DNA of 64,000 nt, taken from contig NZ_NWBU01000009.1 of assembly GCF_003050615.1 (NCBI RefSeq), positions 124,001-188,000 of the forward strand, given 5' to 3'. Below, piece by piece: positions 16,875-26,277 of this stretch. How positions within the stretch are numbered: position 1 is the first letter of the stretch; each line of letters opens with the position of its first letter. The DNA comes from Sphingomonas oleivorans. Its GTDB lineage: Bacteria > Pseudomonadota > Alphaproteobacteria > Sphingomonadales > Sphingomonadaceae. The notes beneath the pieces are model-generated. The model did no database searches. It was not told the DNA's origin and was given only the letters and a program-made list of their open reading frames with translations. Position numbers and translations under genes: made by a program.

Positions 16875-18539
16875 ATGACCGACACGACCGCGACCGCCGC
16901 CCCTTTCCAGCTCTATGAGGATCATGGGCATGGGCATCATGCCGAACATCTGCCGGGCTTCTTCCAGCGCTGGTTCATGTCCACGAACCACAAGGATATC
17001 GGCATACTCTATCTGATCTTCGCGATCTTCGCCGGTATCGTCGGCGGCGCGATATCGGGCCTGATGCGCCTCGAGCTCGCCGCGCCGGGCATCCAATATC
17101 TGCCGCTCTGGGCGGGCACGGACAATTTCGACACGGCGCTCCATCTGTGGAACGTGCTCATCACCGCGCATGGCCTCATCATGGTCTTCTTCATGGTGAT
17201 GCCCGCGATGGTCGGCGGCTTCGGCAATTATTTCGTGCCGATCATGATCGGCGCGCCGGACATGGCCTTTCCGCGGATGAACAATATCAGCTTCTGGCTG
17301 CTCGTCCCGGCCTTCATCCTGCTCTTGAGCTCGACCTTCGTGTCGGGCGGCACGGGGCCCGGCGCGGGCACCGGCTGGACGGTCTATGCGCCGCTCTCGA
17401 CGAGCGGCTCGGCGGGGCCCGCGGTCGATCTCGGCATACTCGCGCTGCACATTGCGGGCGCGTCGTCGATCCTGGGCGCGATCAACTTCATCACCACCAT
17501 CCTCAACATGCGCGCGCCGGGCATGACGCTGCACAAGATGCCGCTCTTCGCCTGGTCGATGCTCGTTACCTCCTTCCTGCTGCTGCTGGCGCTTCCGGTG
17601 CTCGCGGCGGCGATCACGATGCTGCTGACGGATCGCAATTTCGGCACGACCTTCTTCGATGCTTCGGGCGGCGGCGATCCGATCCTCTACCAGCATCTCT
17701 TCTGGTTCTTCGGCCATCCGGAAGTTTATATCATGATCCTGCCGGGCTTCGGCATGATCAGCCACATCATCGCCACCTTCAGCCGCAAGCCGGTATTCGG
17801 CTATCTCGGCATGGCCTATGCGATGGTCGCGATCGGCGTGGTCGGCTTCATCGTGTGGGCGCACCACATGTTCACGACCGGCCTCAGCGTGAACACCAAA
17901 ATGTATTTCACCGCGGCGACGATGGTGATCGCGGTGCCGACCGGCATCAAGATCTTCTCCTGGATCGCAACGATGTGGGGCGGTTCGCTGTCGTTCAGGA
18001 CGCCGATGGTCTGGGCGCTCGGCTTCGTGTTCATGTTCACGGTCGGCGGCGTCACGGGCGTCGTGCTCGCCAATGGCGGCATCGATAATTATGTGCACGA
18101 CACTTATTATGTCATCGCGCACTTCCATTATGTTCTGTCGCTCGGCGCGGTGTTCGCGCTGTTCGCGGGTTTCTATTACTGGTTCCCGAAGATGTCGGGC
18201 AAGAATTACAGCGAATTGCTCGGCCAGCTCCATTTCTGGCTGTTCTTCGCCGGCGTGAACATGCTGTTCTTCCCGATGCATTTCCTGGGCCTGCAGGGCA
18301 TGCCGCGCCGCTATCCCGATTATCCGGATGCCTATTCCTACTGGAATCATTTCGCGTCGATCGGCTATGGCGTGATGCTGCTGGGCATGCTCGTCTTCTT
18401 CGTGAACGTCATCGTCTCGCTCGTCGCCGGCCGGAAGGCCGCAGCCAATCCGTGGGGCGAGGGCGCGACGACGCTCGAATGGACGCTGCCCAGCCCGCCG
18501 CCCTTCCACCAGTTCGAACAATTGCCGAGGATCGACTAA
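16875..18539 (+). CDS. ctaD: Cytochrome c oxidase subunit I
   Basis: The catalytic subunit, 554 residues with about 12 membrane helices, reduces oxygen to water at the heme a3-CuB site while pumping protons. Visible are the heme a ligand region [18 protein letters not shown], the D-channel stretch [20 protein letters not shown], the CuB His with the cross-linked Tyr in [14 protein letters not shown], the CuB His pair in WAHHMFTTG, and the heme ligands in [14 protein letters not shown]. The N-terminus is His-rich ([10 protein letters not shown]). All key residues are intact. Confidence 0.98.
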   Translation: MTDTTATAAPFQLYEDHGHGHHAEHLPGFFQRWFMSTNHKDIGILYLIFAIFAGIVGGAISGLMRLELAAPGIQYLPLWAGTDNFDTALHLWNVLITAHGLIMVFFMVMPAMVGGFGNYFVPIMIGAPDMAFPRMNNISFWLLVPAFILLLSSTFVSGGTGPGAGTGWTVYAPLSTSGSAGPAVDLGILALHIAGASSILGAINFITTILNMRAPGMTLHKMPLFAWSMLVTSFLLLLALPVLAAAITMLLTDRNFGTTFFDASGGGDPILYQHLFWFFGHPEVYIMILPGFGMISHIIATFSRKPVFGYLGMAYAMVAIGVVGFIVWAHHMFTTGLSVNTKMYFTAATMVIAVPTGIKIFSWIATMWGGSLSFRTPMVWALGFVFMFTVGGVTGVVLANGGIDNYVHDTYYVIAHFHYVLSLGAVFALFAGFYYWFPKMSGKNYSELLGQLHFWLFFAGVNMLFFPMHFLGLQGMPRRYPDYPDAYSYWNHFASIGYGVMLLGMLVFFVNVIVSLVAGRKAAANPWGEGATTLEWTLPSPPPFHQFEQLPRID

Positions 18540-18548
18540 GCTGCCCTT

Positions 18549-18572
18549 TCACCCCCGCCGCGGCCGGGGTGA
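18549..18572 (+). other. Stem-loop between ctaD and ctaB
   Basis: Seven-base arms tcacccc and ggggtga around a ten-base GC-rich loop, in the 49-base gap. No T-run follows, so it more likely tunes expression or mRNA stability between the structural and assembly genes than terminates transcription. Confidence 0.4.
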
Positions 18573-18588
18573 GAGCCGCAAAAGCAAG

Positions 18589-19509
18589 ATGAACATGGCC
18601 ACCAGTCCGCTTCCCACCGCCGCCGCCGCCATGCCGGCCGAATGGCGCGACTTTCTCGCGCTCACCAAGCCCAGGGTGATGACGCTCGTCGTCTTCACCG
18701 GCCTGTGCGGCATGCTGGCCGCGCCCGCCCCGATCCATCCGGTGATCGGCTTTACCGCGATCCTTTGCATCGCGCTCGGCGCGGGGGCCTCCGGCGCGCT
18801 CAACCAATGGTATGAGGCGGATCTGGATGCGCTGATGAAGCGCACCGCCGGCCGCCCGCTTCCCGCCGGCCGGATGGAGCGCTCCTCGGCCCTCCATTTC
18901 GGCGTCGGCCTTGCGGTCTTTTCCGTTCTGCTGATGGGGCTTGCGGTCAATCTGCTGGCGGCCGCGATCCTGACGGCCTCCATCCTCTTCTACGTGCTGG
19001 TCTATACGGTGTGGCTGAAGCGCCGCACGCCGCAGAATATCGTCATCGGCGGCGCCGCGGGCGCCTTTCCGCCGCTGATCGGCTGGGCGGCGGCGACGGG
19101 CACGGTCGATCCGCTGCCGGCGCTGCTGTTCGCGCTCATCTTCTTCTGGACGCCGCCCCATTTCTGGGCGCTGTCGCTGTTCATCCGCACCGATTATGCG
19201 GCGGCGGGCGTGCCGATGCTGCCGGTCGTCGCCGGCACGCGCACGACGCGCAACCAAGTGTTCCTGTACAGCCTGCCGATGGCGGGGGTGGCGGTGGCGC
19301 CCTGGCCGCTCGGCCTTGCCGGCTATGTCTATGGCGTCGTCGCGACGGGGCTGACCGGCTTCTTCCTGCTGCTGGCGGGCCAGGTCGCGCTCAGCCGCGA
19401 GACGGATCAGGCGAAGATGCGGCCCGAACGGCGGCTGTTCGCCTTCTCGATCCTCTATCTCTTCGCCCTGTTCGGCGCGCTCGTCGTCGACAGGCTGCTC
19501 GGGCTGTGA
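18589..19509 (+). CDS. ctaB: Protoheme IX farnesyltransferase (heme O synthase)
   Basis: CtaB adds a farnesyl group to heme b, making heme O, the precursor of heme A for the oxidase encoded just upstream. It has 306 residues and multiple membrane segments of the UbiA type. The prenyl-diphosphate-binding motif is [20 protein letters not shown], and [16 protein letters not shown] is the second conserved loop. The gene follows ctaD and is coupled through coxF to ctaG. Confidence 0.96.
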   Translation: MNMATSPLPTAAAAMPAEWRDFLALTKPRVMTLVVFTGLCGMLAAPAPIHPVIGFTAILCIALGAGASGALNQWYEADLDALMKRTAGRPLPAGRMERSSALHFGVGLAVFSVLLMGLAVNLLAAAILTASILFYVLVYTVWLKRRTPQNIVIGGAAGAFPPLIGWAAATGTVDPLPALLFALIFFWTPPHFWALSLFIRTDYAAAGVPMLPVVAGTRTTRNQVFLYSLPMAGVAVAPWPLGLAGYVYGVVATGLTGFFLLLAGQVALSRETDQAKMRPERRLFAFSILYLFALFGALVVDRLLGL

Positions 19510-19631
19510 TTGAGGATCCCGATATGAAGGAGGTCCGCCGCCGCCAGCATGCGCGCGCGGTCGTCACCGCGCTGATCCTCGGCGCGCTCGTGATCCTCTT
19601 CTACGCCATTTCGATCGCGAAAATGTCATGA
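19506..19631 (+). CDS. coxF: Small CoxF-like cytochrome oxidase assembly protein
   Basis: A 41-codon frame between ctaB and ctaG. A GTG start at 19506 overlaps the ctaB stop (gtga); an ATG at 19524 would give 35 residues. The stop overlaps the ctaG ATG. The product has a basic N-terminus ([13 protein letters not shown]), one membrane helix (about [18 protein letters not shown]) and a short tail. This matches the CoxF small protein seen at this position in other alphaproteobacterial oxidase operons. Function in oxidase biogenesis is inferred from position. Confidence 0.8.
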   Translation: MIEDPDMKEVRRRQHARAVVTALILGALVILFYAISIAKMS

Positions 19632-20191
19632 CCGCCGCCGCCGCGCTTGCCCGGAAGAATCGTCGCATCGGGCTCGCGGCGCTGCTGATCGCACTGGCGA
19701 TGCTGGGGCTCGGCTATGCCAGCGTGCCGCTCTATCGCCTCTTCTGCCAGGTGACGGGCCTCAACGGCACGACGCAGAAGGCCATCGGCGCGGAAGCGCC
19801 CGGCGCGGTGGTCGGCAAGATGCTGGACGTCCGTTTCGACGCCAATGTCGCGCCCGCGCTCGCCTGGCGCTTCCAGCCGGAAAAACATGTCGATCGCGTC
19901 GCCGTCGGCGCGCGGGAAATGGCCTTCTTCACCGCGACCAATCTTTCCGACAAGCCGATCACGGGCACGGCGAGCTTCAACGTCACGCCCGATCAGGCCG
20001 GGCAATATTTCACCAAGATCCAATGCTTCTGCTTCACCGAGCAGACGCTGCGGCCGGGCGAGACGGTGCGCATGCCTGTAATCTATTATGTCGATCCCAG
20101 GCTGCTCGACGATCCGGACGCGAAGGGCATCAGCGAGATCACCCTGTCCTACACTTTCTTCCCGGTGGATTCCGGCAAGGGCAAGGATTAA
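19628..20191 (+). CDS. ctaG: Cytochrome c oxidase assembly protein CtaG (Cox11)
   Basis: CtaG delivers copper to the CuB site of subunit I. It is 187 residues, with one N-terminal membrane helix (LAALLIALAMLGLGYASVPLY) and a periplasmic domain holding the copper-binding IQCFCFTEQTL motif, plus LYRLFCQVTGLNGT after the helix. The ATG overlaps the coxF stop by four bases, so translation is coupled. It lies 45 bases before ctaE. Confidence 0.96.
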   Translation: MTAAAALARKNRRIGLAALLIALAMLGLGYASVPLYRLFCQVTGLNGTTQKAIGAEAPGAVVGKMLDVRFDANVAPALAWRFQPEKHVDRVAVGAREMAFFTATNLSDKPITGTASFNVTPDQAGQYFTKIQCFCFTEQTLRPGETVRMPVIYYVDPRLLDDPDAKGISEITLSYTFFPVDSGKGKD

Positions 20192-20236
20192 GAATTAGGC
20201 AGAACGACAAGCGGAAGAATGAGGGGAAGGGCGGAC

Positions 20237-21055
20237 ATGGCCGGAGCGAAGAGCCACGATTATCATATCCTGCCGCCGAGCCCCTGGCCGTTCATCGGCT
20301 CGATCGCGGCGCTCGTCCTGGCGGTCGGCGCGGTCATGTGGATGCACAGTCATCCCGCCGGAAGCTGGCTGTTCTTCCTCGGCCTTGCAGGCGTTCTCGG
20401 CACCATGTTCTGCTGGTGGGCCGATGTGATCCGCGAGGCCAATGCCGGCGAGCATACGCCGGTGGTGCAGCTCCATCTGCGCTACGGCATGATCCTGTTC
20501 ATCGCCTCCGAGGTGATGTTCTTCGTCGGCTGGTTCTGGGCCTGGTTCGATTTCGCGCTCTTCCCCTCGACCGTCGAGGCGGTCGGCGGCGTCTGGCCGC
20601 CCAAGGGCGTCGAGGTGATCGATCCCTTCCATCTGCCGCTGCTCAACACGCTGATCCTGCTCTGCTCGGGCACCACCGTCACCTGGGCGCATCATGCGCT
20701 GCTGCATGGCGATCGCGACGGGATGCAGAAGGGCCTGTGGTGCACCATCGCGCTCGGCCTGATCTTCTCGTCGATCCAGGCCTATGAATATGCCCATGCG
20801 CCCTTCGCCTTCAAAGGGCTGAACTATGGCGCCGCCTTCTTCATGGCGACCGGCTTTCACGGCTTCCATGTGATCATCGGCACCATCTTCCTCACCGTCT
20901 GCCTGATCCGTGCCTATCGCGGCGATTTCACGCCCAAGCAGCATTTCGGCTTCGAGGCGGCGGCCTGGTACTGGCATTTCGTCGATGTCGTATGGCTGTT
21001 CCTGTTCGTCTCCATCTATGTCTGGGGTGGCTGGGGCGCGCCGGTCCACGGCTGA
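20237..21055 (+). CDS. ctaE: Cytochrome c oxidase subunit III
   Basis: A 272-residue polytopic subunit III, which stabilises proton uptake by the oxidase. Family features are [16 protein letters not shown] at the N-terminus, [17 protein letters not shown] with the conserved Glu, the [10 protein letters not shown] loop, and [13 protein letters not shown] followed by [16 protein letters not shown]. The start at 20237 (MAGAKSHDY) is preferred over 20219 because agggcgg precedes it at good spacing and it gives the standard N-terminus. Confidence 0.97.
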   Translation: MAGAKSHDYHILPPSPWPFIGSIAALVLAVGAVMWMHSHPAGSWLFFLGLAGVLGTMFCWWADVIREANAGEHTPVVQLHLRYGMILFIASEVMFFVGWFWAWFDFALFPSTVEAVGGVWPPKGVEVIDPFHLPLLNTLILLCSGTTVTWAHHALLHGDRDGMQKGLWCTIALGLIFSSIQAYEYAHAPFAFKGLNYGAAFFMATGFHGFHVIIGTIFLTVCLIRAYRGDFTPKQHFGFEAAAWYWHFVDVVWLFLFVSIYVWGGWGAPVHG

Positions 21056-21086
21056 CGCGCCCTGGTGCGCGCGGCGCGATGATTCC

Positions 21087-21461
21087 ATGAACGATCCCGT
21101 CGCGCCCTCCCCGATCCAGGCCGGCCTCCGGGGGCTCTGCCCCCGCTGCGGCGCGCCGGGCCTGTTCCTGGGCGCTGTCCGCTTCGCGCCGCGCTGCCGT
21201 GTCTGCGGCCTCGATTTCTCAAGCTTCAATGTGGGTGACGGGCCGGCCGCCTTCCTTACACTGATCCTCGGCGCGCTGATCTCGGCGATCGCGATTCTCT
21301 TCGAGCGGACGGTCCATCCGCCTTTCTGGCTTCATCTCCTGCTCTGGGTGCCGCTCACCATCGCCGCGGTGGTCGGGGCGATGCGGCTGAGCAAGGGGGC
21401 GCTCATCGCGCTCGAATATCGCAACGCCGCGCGCGAGGGACGGATCGTCGATCGGCCATGA
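21087..21461 (+). CDS. DUF983 family membrane protein
   Basis: A 124-residue protein with a treble-clef-like pair of CxxC motifs (LCPRCGAPGLF and CRVCGLDFSSF) followed by two membrane helices (AAFLTLILGALISAIAILF, WLHLLLWVPLTIAAVVGAM). DUF983 proteins recur in alphaproteobacterial oxidase clusters between ctaE and surf1, as here, which suggests a metal or assembly role; this is not proven. The stop overlaps the surf1-like start. Confidence 0.88.
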   Translation: MNDPVAPSPIQAGLRGLCPRCGAPGLFLGAVRFAPRCRVCGLDFSSFNVGDGPAAFLTLILGALISAIAILFERTVHPPFWLHLLLWVPLTIAAVVGAMRLSKGALIALEYRNAAREGRIVDRP

Positions 21462-22048
21462 AGCGCATCCCCCTCATCCCCATGATCGTCGTGGCGCTGG
21501 CCGTCCTGCTGATGATCGGGCTCGGCCTCTGGCAGTTGCGTCGTGCCGAGTGGAAGGAAGGGCTGTTGGCACGCTATGCGCAGGCATCGCGCCTGCCGCC
21601 TATGGCCTGGCCCGCCGTGCCGCCGACCGACGGCAGCCTGCTCTTCCGCCGCGCGGGCGGCTTCTGCCTCCAGCCGACGGGCTGGACGGCGCGGGCGGGG
21701 CGCAACCGCGCGGGCGAATCGGGCTGGCGCCATATCGCCGCGTGCCGCACCGGGGGTGCGGAGGGACCCGGCCTCAATGTCGACATGGGCTGGTCGAAAA
21801 GCGCCGATCCGCCCAAGAGCTGGCGCGGCGGGCGGGTCACGGGCGTGATCGAATCGGATCGCGAGCATGTGATCCTGCTCGTCTCGGACCGCGCCGCGCC
21901 GGGGCTGGAGCCCTCCGCTCTGCCTTCGCCGGAGCAGATTCCCAACAATCATCGCGCCTATGCGGTGCAATGGTTCCTGTTCGCGGGTGTGGCGCTGATA
22001 ATCTCCGGCCTTGCGTTCAGCCGTCGCGGCCGGGAGCCTAAGCCCTAA
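21458..22048 (+). CDS. SURF1 family oxidase assembly protein
   Basis: A 196-residue SURF1/Shy1-type protein that helps insert heme a into subunit I. It has an N-terminal helix (LIPMIVVALAVLLMIGLGLWQLRRAEWKE, with the characteristic GLWQLRR), a periplasmic loop, and a C-terminal helix (YAVQWFLFAGVALIISGLAF, with the hallmark AVQWF). It is shorter than the usual 230-250 residues because the loop is compact. It overlaps DUF983 by four bases. Confidence 0.92.
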   Translation: MKRIPLIPMIVVALAVLLMIGLGLWQLRRAEWKEGLLARYAQASRLPPMAWPAVPPTDGSLLFRRAGGFCLQPTGWTARAGRNRAGESGWRHIAACRTGGAEGPGLNVDMGWSKSADPPKSWRGGRVTGVIESDREHVILLVSDRAAPGLEPSALPSPEQIPNNHRAYAVQWFLFAGVALIISGLAFSRRGREPKP

Positions 22049-22090
22049 AAAGTTGCCGCGACCGGGCGCCGGCGCTAAGCCGCCGCCACC

Positions 22091-23491
22091 ATGCGCTACA
22101 TCAGCACGAGGGGGCAGGCCCCCACGCTCGACTTTGAAGACGTCACCCTGACGGGGCTTGCCGCGGACGGAGGGCTCTATGTGCCCGAAGTCTGGCCCAG
22201 CTTCACGGCGGAAGACATCCGCGCGCTCGCCGGTCTCTCCTATGTCGATACGGCGGTCGCGGTGATGCGGCCCTTCGTCGCGGGATCGCTCTCGGATGAG
22301 GAACTGCGCGATCTTTGCGAGGCCGCTTATGGTCGCTTCAGCCATGCCGCGGTCACGCCGCTCGTCCAGCTCGACGCGCGCCATTTCCTGCTCGAGCTGT
22401 TCCATGGGCCGACGCTCGCCTTCAAGGATGTGGCGCTGCAACTGCTCGGTCTGCTGTTCGAGCGCTTCCTTAAATGTCGCGACACGCATCTGACGGTGAT
22501 CGGCGCCACCAGTGGCGACACCGGATCGGCTGCGATCGACGCGCTGGCCGGCCGCGAGAAGGTCGACATCTTCATGCTCCACCCGCTCGGTCGTGTGTCC
22601 GACGTGCAGCGGCGGCAGATGACGACCGTGCTCGCGCCCAACGTCCATAATATCGCGATCGAGGGCAGCTTCGATGATGCGCAGGCGCTGGTGAAGGCGG
22701 CCTTCGCCGATCGCGAATTTACGCAACGCTATACGTTGTCGGCGGTCAATTCGATCAACTGGGCGCGGCTGATGGCTCAGATCGTCTATTATTTCTACGC
22801 TGCCGTCCGGCTCGGCGCGCCCGATCGGGCGGTCGCCTTCTCCGTGCCGACGGGCAATTTCGGCGATGTGTTCGCGGGCTATGTCGCCGCGCGCATGGGC
22901 CTGCCGGTCGCCCGGCTGATCGTCGCCACCAACGTCAACGACATCCTCCATCGCGCGCTTTCGGCGGGCGACTATTCGACGGGTATCGTGACGCCGACCG
23001 CCGCCCCCTCGATGGACATTCAGGTGAGCTCCAATTTCGAGCGGCTGCTGTTCGATCTTCACGGCCGCGATGGCGCCGCGCTGGCCGAGGCGATGCGCGG
23101 CTTCGAGGCGACCCGCGCGCTCGCCATTCCCGCCGCCATGCGCCAGGAGGCGGCCGCGATCTTCGACAGCGCGCGCATCGATGCGGACGGCATGGCGCTG
23201 GCGATGCGCTGGGCCTGCCAGGAAGCGGGCGAGATCATCGATCCGCATACGGCGATCGGCCTGGCTGCTGCGCGCAGCGCCGATCTGCCGCGCGAGATTC
23301 CGGTGGTGACGCTGGCGACGGCGCATCCGGCGAAGTTCAGCGATGCGGTGGAACGCGCCACCGGGCAGCGGCCTTCGCTTCCGGCACGTGTCGGCGGCCT
23401 GTTCGAGCGCGAGGAGCGCTACACCACGCTGCCGGCGACGCTGGAGGCGATCAAGGCCCATGTCGCGGAGCGGAGCGTGGCACCGGCATGA
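22091..23491 (+). CDS. thrC: Threonine synthase
   Basis: Converts O-phosphohomoserine to threonine with PLP. The 466-residue length and N-terminus (MRYISTRGQAPTLDFEDV, then GLAADGGLYVPE) are those of the long bacterial form. The PLP lysine is in HGPTLAFKDVALQLLG, the phosphate-binding segment is GATSGDTGSAAI, and PTGNFGDVFAGYVA follows. It starts 43 bases after surf1 and may be read from the oxidase operon. Its stop overlaps the M16 protease start (ATGA). Confidence 0.96.
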   Translation: MRYISTRGQAPTLDFEDVTLTGLAADGGLYVPEVWPSFTAEDIRALAGLSYVDTAVAVMRPFVAGSLSDEELRDLCEAAYGRFSHAAVTPLVQLDARHFLLELFHGPTLAFKDVALQLLGLLFERFLKCRDTHLTVIGATSGDTGSAAIDALAGREKVDIFMLHPLGRVSDVQRRQMTTVLAPNVHNIAIEGSFDDAQALVKAAFADREFTQRYTLSAVNSINWARLMAQIVYYFYAAVRLGAPDRAVAFSVPTGNFGDVFAGYVAARMGLPVARLIVATNVNDILHRALSAGDYSTGIVTPTAAPSMDIQVSSNFERLLFDLHGRDGAALAEAMRGFEATRALAIPAAMRQEAAAIFDSARIDADGMALAMRWACQEAGEIIDPHTAIGLAAARSADLPREIPVVTLATAHPAKFSDAVERATGQRPSLPARVGGLFEREERYTTLPATLEAIKAHVAERSVAPA

Positions 23492-24717
23492 CCGCGCGCC
23501 TCCACCGGCTGGCGAACGGCATCACCATCGCCGTCGAGCCGATGACGGGGGTCGAGACGCTCGCGGTCGGCCTCTATGCCGATGTCGGCGCGCGGTCCGA
23601 GCCGGCGGGGCTCGCCGGCCTTGCCCATATGGTCGAGCATATGGTGTTCAAGGGCGCGGGCACGCGCGATGCGCGCGCCATCGCCGAGACGATCGAGGAT
23701 GCCGGCGGCTCGCTCAACGCCTGGACGGCGCGCGACCATACCGTCTTTCACGCGCGCATGCTGGCGGAGGATCTGCCGCTCGGGCTCGAGGTGATCGCCG
23801 ATCTCGTCCGCGCGCCGCATTTCGACGCGGACGAGCTGGAGCGCGAGAAGGGCGTCGTGCTGGCCGAGCTGGGCGAGGCGCGCGATACGCCCGACGACAT
23901 CATCTTCGATCATCTCCAGGCCGCCGCCTTCCCCGATCAGCCGCTCGGTCTTCCCGTGCTGGGCACGGAGGAGAGCATCGCCGCGATCGACGCGGAGGCG
24001 CTGGGCGAGTGGCTCAGGACGCAATATCACCCCGATGCGCTGGTGATCGCCGCCGCAGGCAAGGTGGACGAGGATCAGCTCCTCAAGCTAGCCGAGGCGC
24101 GCTTCGGCGACATGGCGGCGGGTGCCCCACCGCCGCATGCCTCGGCCGTCTTCGCGGGCGGCGCGCATCATGACCGGCGCCGCTTCGACCAGCTTCATGT
24201 GGCGCTCGCGCATCCCGGCGTGGGGCAGGCGCATCGCGATCTTCATGCCCTGTCGCTCTTCGCCAGCGCGGCGGGTGGGGGCATGTCCTCGCGTCTGTTC
24301 CAGCAGGTGCGCGAGCAGCGCGGGCTTGCCTATTCCATCTATGCCTGGACGCAGCCTTATGCCGAAACCGGGCTGTTCGGCGTCTATTGCGCCGCCACGC
24401 GCGCGCAGGCGGGAGAAGCGCTGGCGCTTGCCCGCCGCATCCTCGCCGAGACGGCCGAGACGCTCGATGAGGCGGAGCTGGCGCGCGCCAAGGCGCAGGC
24501 CAAGGCGGGGCTGCTGATGGGGCTGGAGGCGGTCGGATCGCGCTGCGACCATCTTGCGCGCCAGATCCAGGTCCATGGCCGCATCGTGCCCGTGGCCGAG
24601 ACGGTGGCGGCGATCGAATCGGTCACGGTCGCCCATGCGCGCGCCGCCGGGGCCGCGGCGCTGGCGGGCGGCGAGGCGCTGGCGACGGTGGGCGGAAGGC
24701 TCGCGAAGGTCGCATGA
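23488..24717 (+). CDS. M16 family zinc peptidase
   Basis: A 409-residue processing-peptidase-like protein. The inverted zinc motif HxxEH is in LAHMVEHMVFKG (about residue 48), and the third ligand Glu is in EREKGVVLAELGEARDTPDD. The C-terminal half has RGLAYSIYAW, the substrate-binding part of the fold. Both catalytic elements are present, so this is the active type. thrC followed by an M16 protease is a common alphaproteobacterial arrangement. The location is probably cytoplasmic, as no signal peptide is seen. Confidence 0.93.
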   Translation: MTARLHRLANGITIAVEPMTGVETLAVGLYADVGARSEPAGLAGLAHMVEHMVFKGAGTRDARAIAETIEDAGGSLNAWTARDHTVFHARMLAEDLPLGLEVIADLVRAPHFDADELEREKGVVLAELGEARDTPDDIIFDHLQAAAFPDQPLGLPVLGTEESIAAIDAEALGEWLRTQYHPDALVIAAAGKVDEDQLLKLAEARFGDMAAGAPPPHASAVFAGGAHHDRRRFDQLHVALAHPGVGQAHRDLHALSLFASAAGGGMSSRLFQQVREQRGLAYSIYAWTQPYAETGLFGVYCAATRAQAGEALALARRILAETAETLDEAELARAKAQAKAGLLMGLEAVGSRCDHLARQIQVHGRIVPVAETVAAIESVTVAHARAAGAAALAGGEALATVGGRLAKVA

Positions 24718-25580
24718 ACCTCCTCACGCTCGTTGCCGAACCCTGGGCCGATTATGGGCTGGTCGATTCGGGCCATGGCCGCAAGCTGGAGCGCTATGGC
24801 CGTTTCCGCTTCATCCGTCCCGAACCGCAGGCGATGTGGGCGCCGGCCGATCCCAACTGGTCGGCCGATGGCGATTTCATCGCGGCTTCGGACGATGAAG
24901 GCGGCGGCAAATGGCATTTGTCGCGCGATGTGCCGCGCGGCGGCTGGCCATTGAAATGGGAGGATGTGCGCTTCACGGCGATGTGCACGCCTTTCCGCCA
25001 TCTCGCTTTCTTCCCCGACATGGCGCCGCAATGGGCCTGGATGCGCGAGCGCACGGGGGAGGGTGATCAGGTCCTCAACCTGTTCGGCTATACCGGCGTC
25101 GGCACCTTGGCGCTTGCGGCCAAGGGCGCCGAGATGGTGCATGTCGATGCGTCCAAGAAATCGGTCGAGGGCGGCCGCGCCAATGCGCTGCTCGCCGATC
25201 TCGCGGACCGGCCGATCCGCTGGATTATCGACGATGCCGCCAAATTCGCGGCGCGCGAGGTGCGGCGCGGGCGGCGCTATGACGGCATCTTTCTCGATCC
25301 GCCCAAATTCGGGCGCGGGCCGACGGGCGAGGTGTGGCGGTTGGAGGAAAGCCTGCCTAGCCTGATCGCCGATTGCCGCAAGCTGCTCGACGAACGCTCC
25401 AAATTCCTCGTGCTGACGGTCTATGCGGTCCGCATGTCGGCGCTGGCGATCGGCGAGCTTTTGAATCAGGCGATGGCCGGGCTCGGCGGTCGGGTCGAGG
25501 TCGGCGAGATGGCGGTGCGCGAGGAAGCGCGCGGCCTCCTCCTCCCCACCGCCATTTTCGCCCGCTGGGTGCGGGACTAG
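24714..25580 (+). CDS. Class I SAM-dependent methyltransferase (RlmI-like)
   Basis: A 288-residue Rossmann methyltransferase. Motif I is VLNLFGYTGVGTLALAAKGA, motif II is MVHVDASKKSVE, and motif IV is GIFLDPPKFGRGPTGEVW. The DPPK sequence and TYAVRMSA segment resemble the RlmI/RlmK group of 23S rRNA methyltransferases, but there is no PUA domain, and the N-terminal 100 residues are of a different type. Substrate unproven; rRNA or tRNA is likely. It overlaps the M16 gene by four bases. Confidence 0.88.
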   Translation: MNLLTLVAEPWADYGLVDSGHGRKLERYGRFRFIRPEPQAMWAPADPNWSADGDFIAASDDEGGGKWHLSRDVPRGGWPLKWEDVRFTAMCTPFRHLAFFPDMAPQWAWMRERTGEGDQVLNLFGYTGVGTLALAAKGAEMVHVDASKKSVEGGRANALLADLADRPIRWIIDDAAKFAAREVRRGRRYDGIFLDPPKFGRGPTGEVWRLEESLPSLIADCRKLLDERSKFLVLTVYAVRMSALAIGELLNQAMAGLGGRVEVGEMAVREEARGLLLPTAIFARWVRD

Positions 25581-25597
25581 GGCCTTTTCCAAATCAG

Positions 25598-25618
25598 CCG
25601 CGTTCAGGCTGAGCGCGG
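25598..25618. terminator. GC-rich hairpin at a convergent gene end
   Basis: Eight-base arms ccgcgttc and gagcgcgg (one G-T pair) with loop aggct, between the methyltransferase and ccmB. It shares its core with 51515-51533. No T-run follows, so termination is plausible but not certain. Confidence 0.4.
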
Positions 25619-25629
25619 TCGGGTGGCGA

Positions 25630-26277
25630 TTAATCCCGCCCCGCCCGCAGCGCGGCGCCCGCCGCGAAGGGCGCACCCGCGAGCAGCAGCAGCGAGCTTG
25701 CGGCGAGCAGCTTGAGCGCGCCATGGCCCTGAACGCCGAGCCCGCCCGCGCCGAAGATGAGGAGCGGCACGGCGAGCGGCAGCATCACCAGCCCTGCCAG
25801 CGCACCCGCGCCGCGCAGGCCCGCCGTCAGCGCGCTGGTCGCGACCGCGAGCGCGGCCAGCCCCGGCGTGCCGAGCGCGAGCCCCGCTTCGAGTCGCATG
25901 ACCGTCGCTCCGTCGAGCTTGAGCAATGCTGCCGCCGGCAGCGCCGCCAGCATCAGCGGCGGGCCGAAGCCCAGCCAATGGGCGAGGATCTTGGCGCCCG
26001 CCACCGCCTCGTCGCTGATCCCGCGCACCACATATTGATCGAGAATCCCCGCGCGCGCGTCCGGCTCGATCAGCCGGTCGACGGGCAGAAGTGCTGCCAG
26101 CAGCGCCGCCATCCACAAGGCGCCGCCGCCCACCCGGCCGAGCAGCGCCGCGTCCGGCCCCACCGCGAAGGGGAAGAGCGTCGCCACCAGCAGGAAGAAG
26201 ATCAGCGGCATCATCGCCCCGCCGCCGGCGAAGCTCAGCGCCAGATCGCGCCGCACGATCAGTGCGAGCGCCCTCAC
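25630..26277 (-). CDS. ccmB: Heme exporter protein CcmB
   Basis: The membrane subunit of the CcmAB complex of cytochrome c maturation system I. Its 215 residues form about six hydrophobic segments, starting with MRALALIVRRDLALSFAGGG and containing GILDQYVVRGIS, typical of CcmB. Its start overlaps the ccmA stop (ATGA). ccmC, ccmD, ccmE and ccmF are not in this window, so the maturation genes are split in this genome. Confidence 0.92.
   Translation of the reverse strand: MRALALIVRRDLALSFAGGGAMMPLIFFLLVATLFPFAVGPDAALLGRVGGGALWMAALLAALLPVDRLIEPDARAGILDQYVVRGISDEAVAGAKILAHWLGFGPPLMLAALPAAALLKLDGATVMRLEAGLALGTPGLAALAVATSALTAGLRGAGALAGLVMLPLAVPLLIFGAGGLGVQGHGALKLLAASSLLLLAGAPFAAGAALRAGRD

Noticed and set aside
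15672-18521. 949-codon minus-strand frame opposite coxB and ctaD
   Set aside because: His/Arg/Asp-rich low-complexity shadow of strongly conserved oxidase genes.
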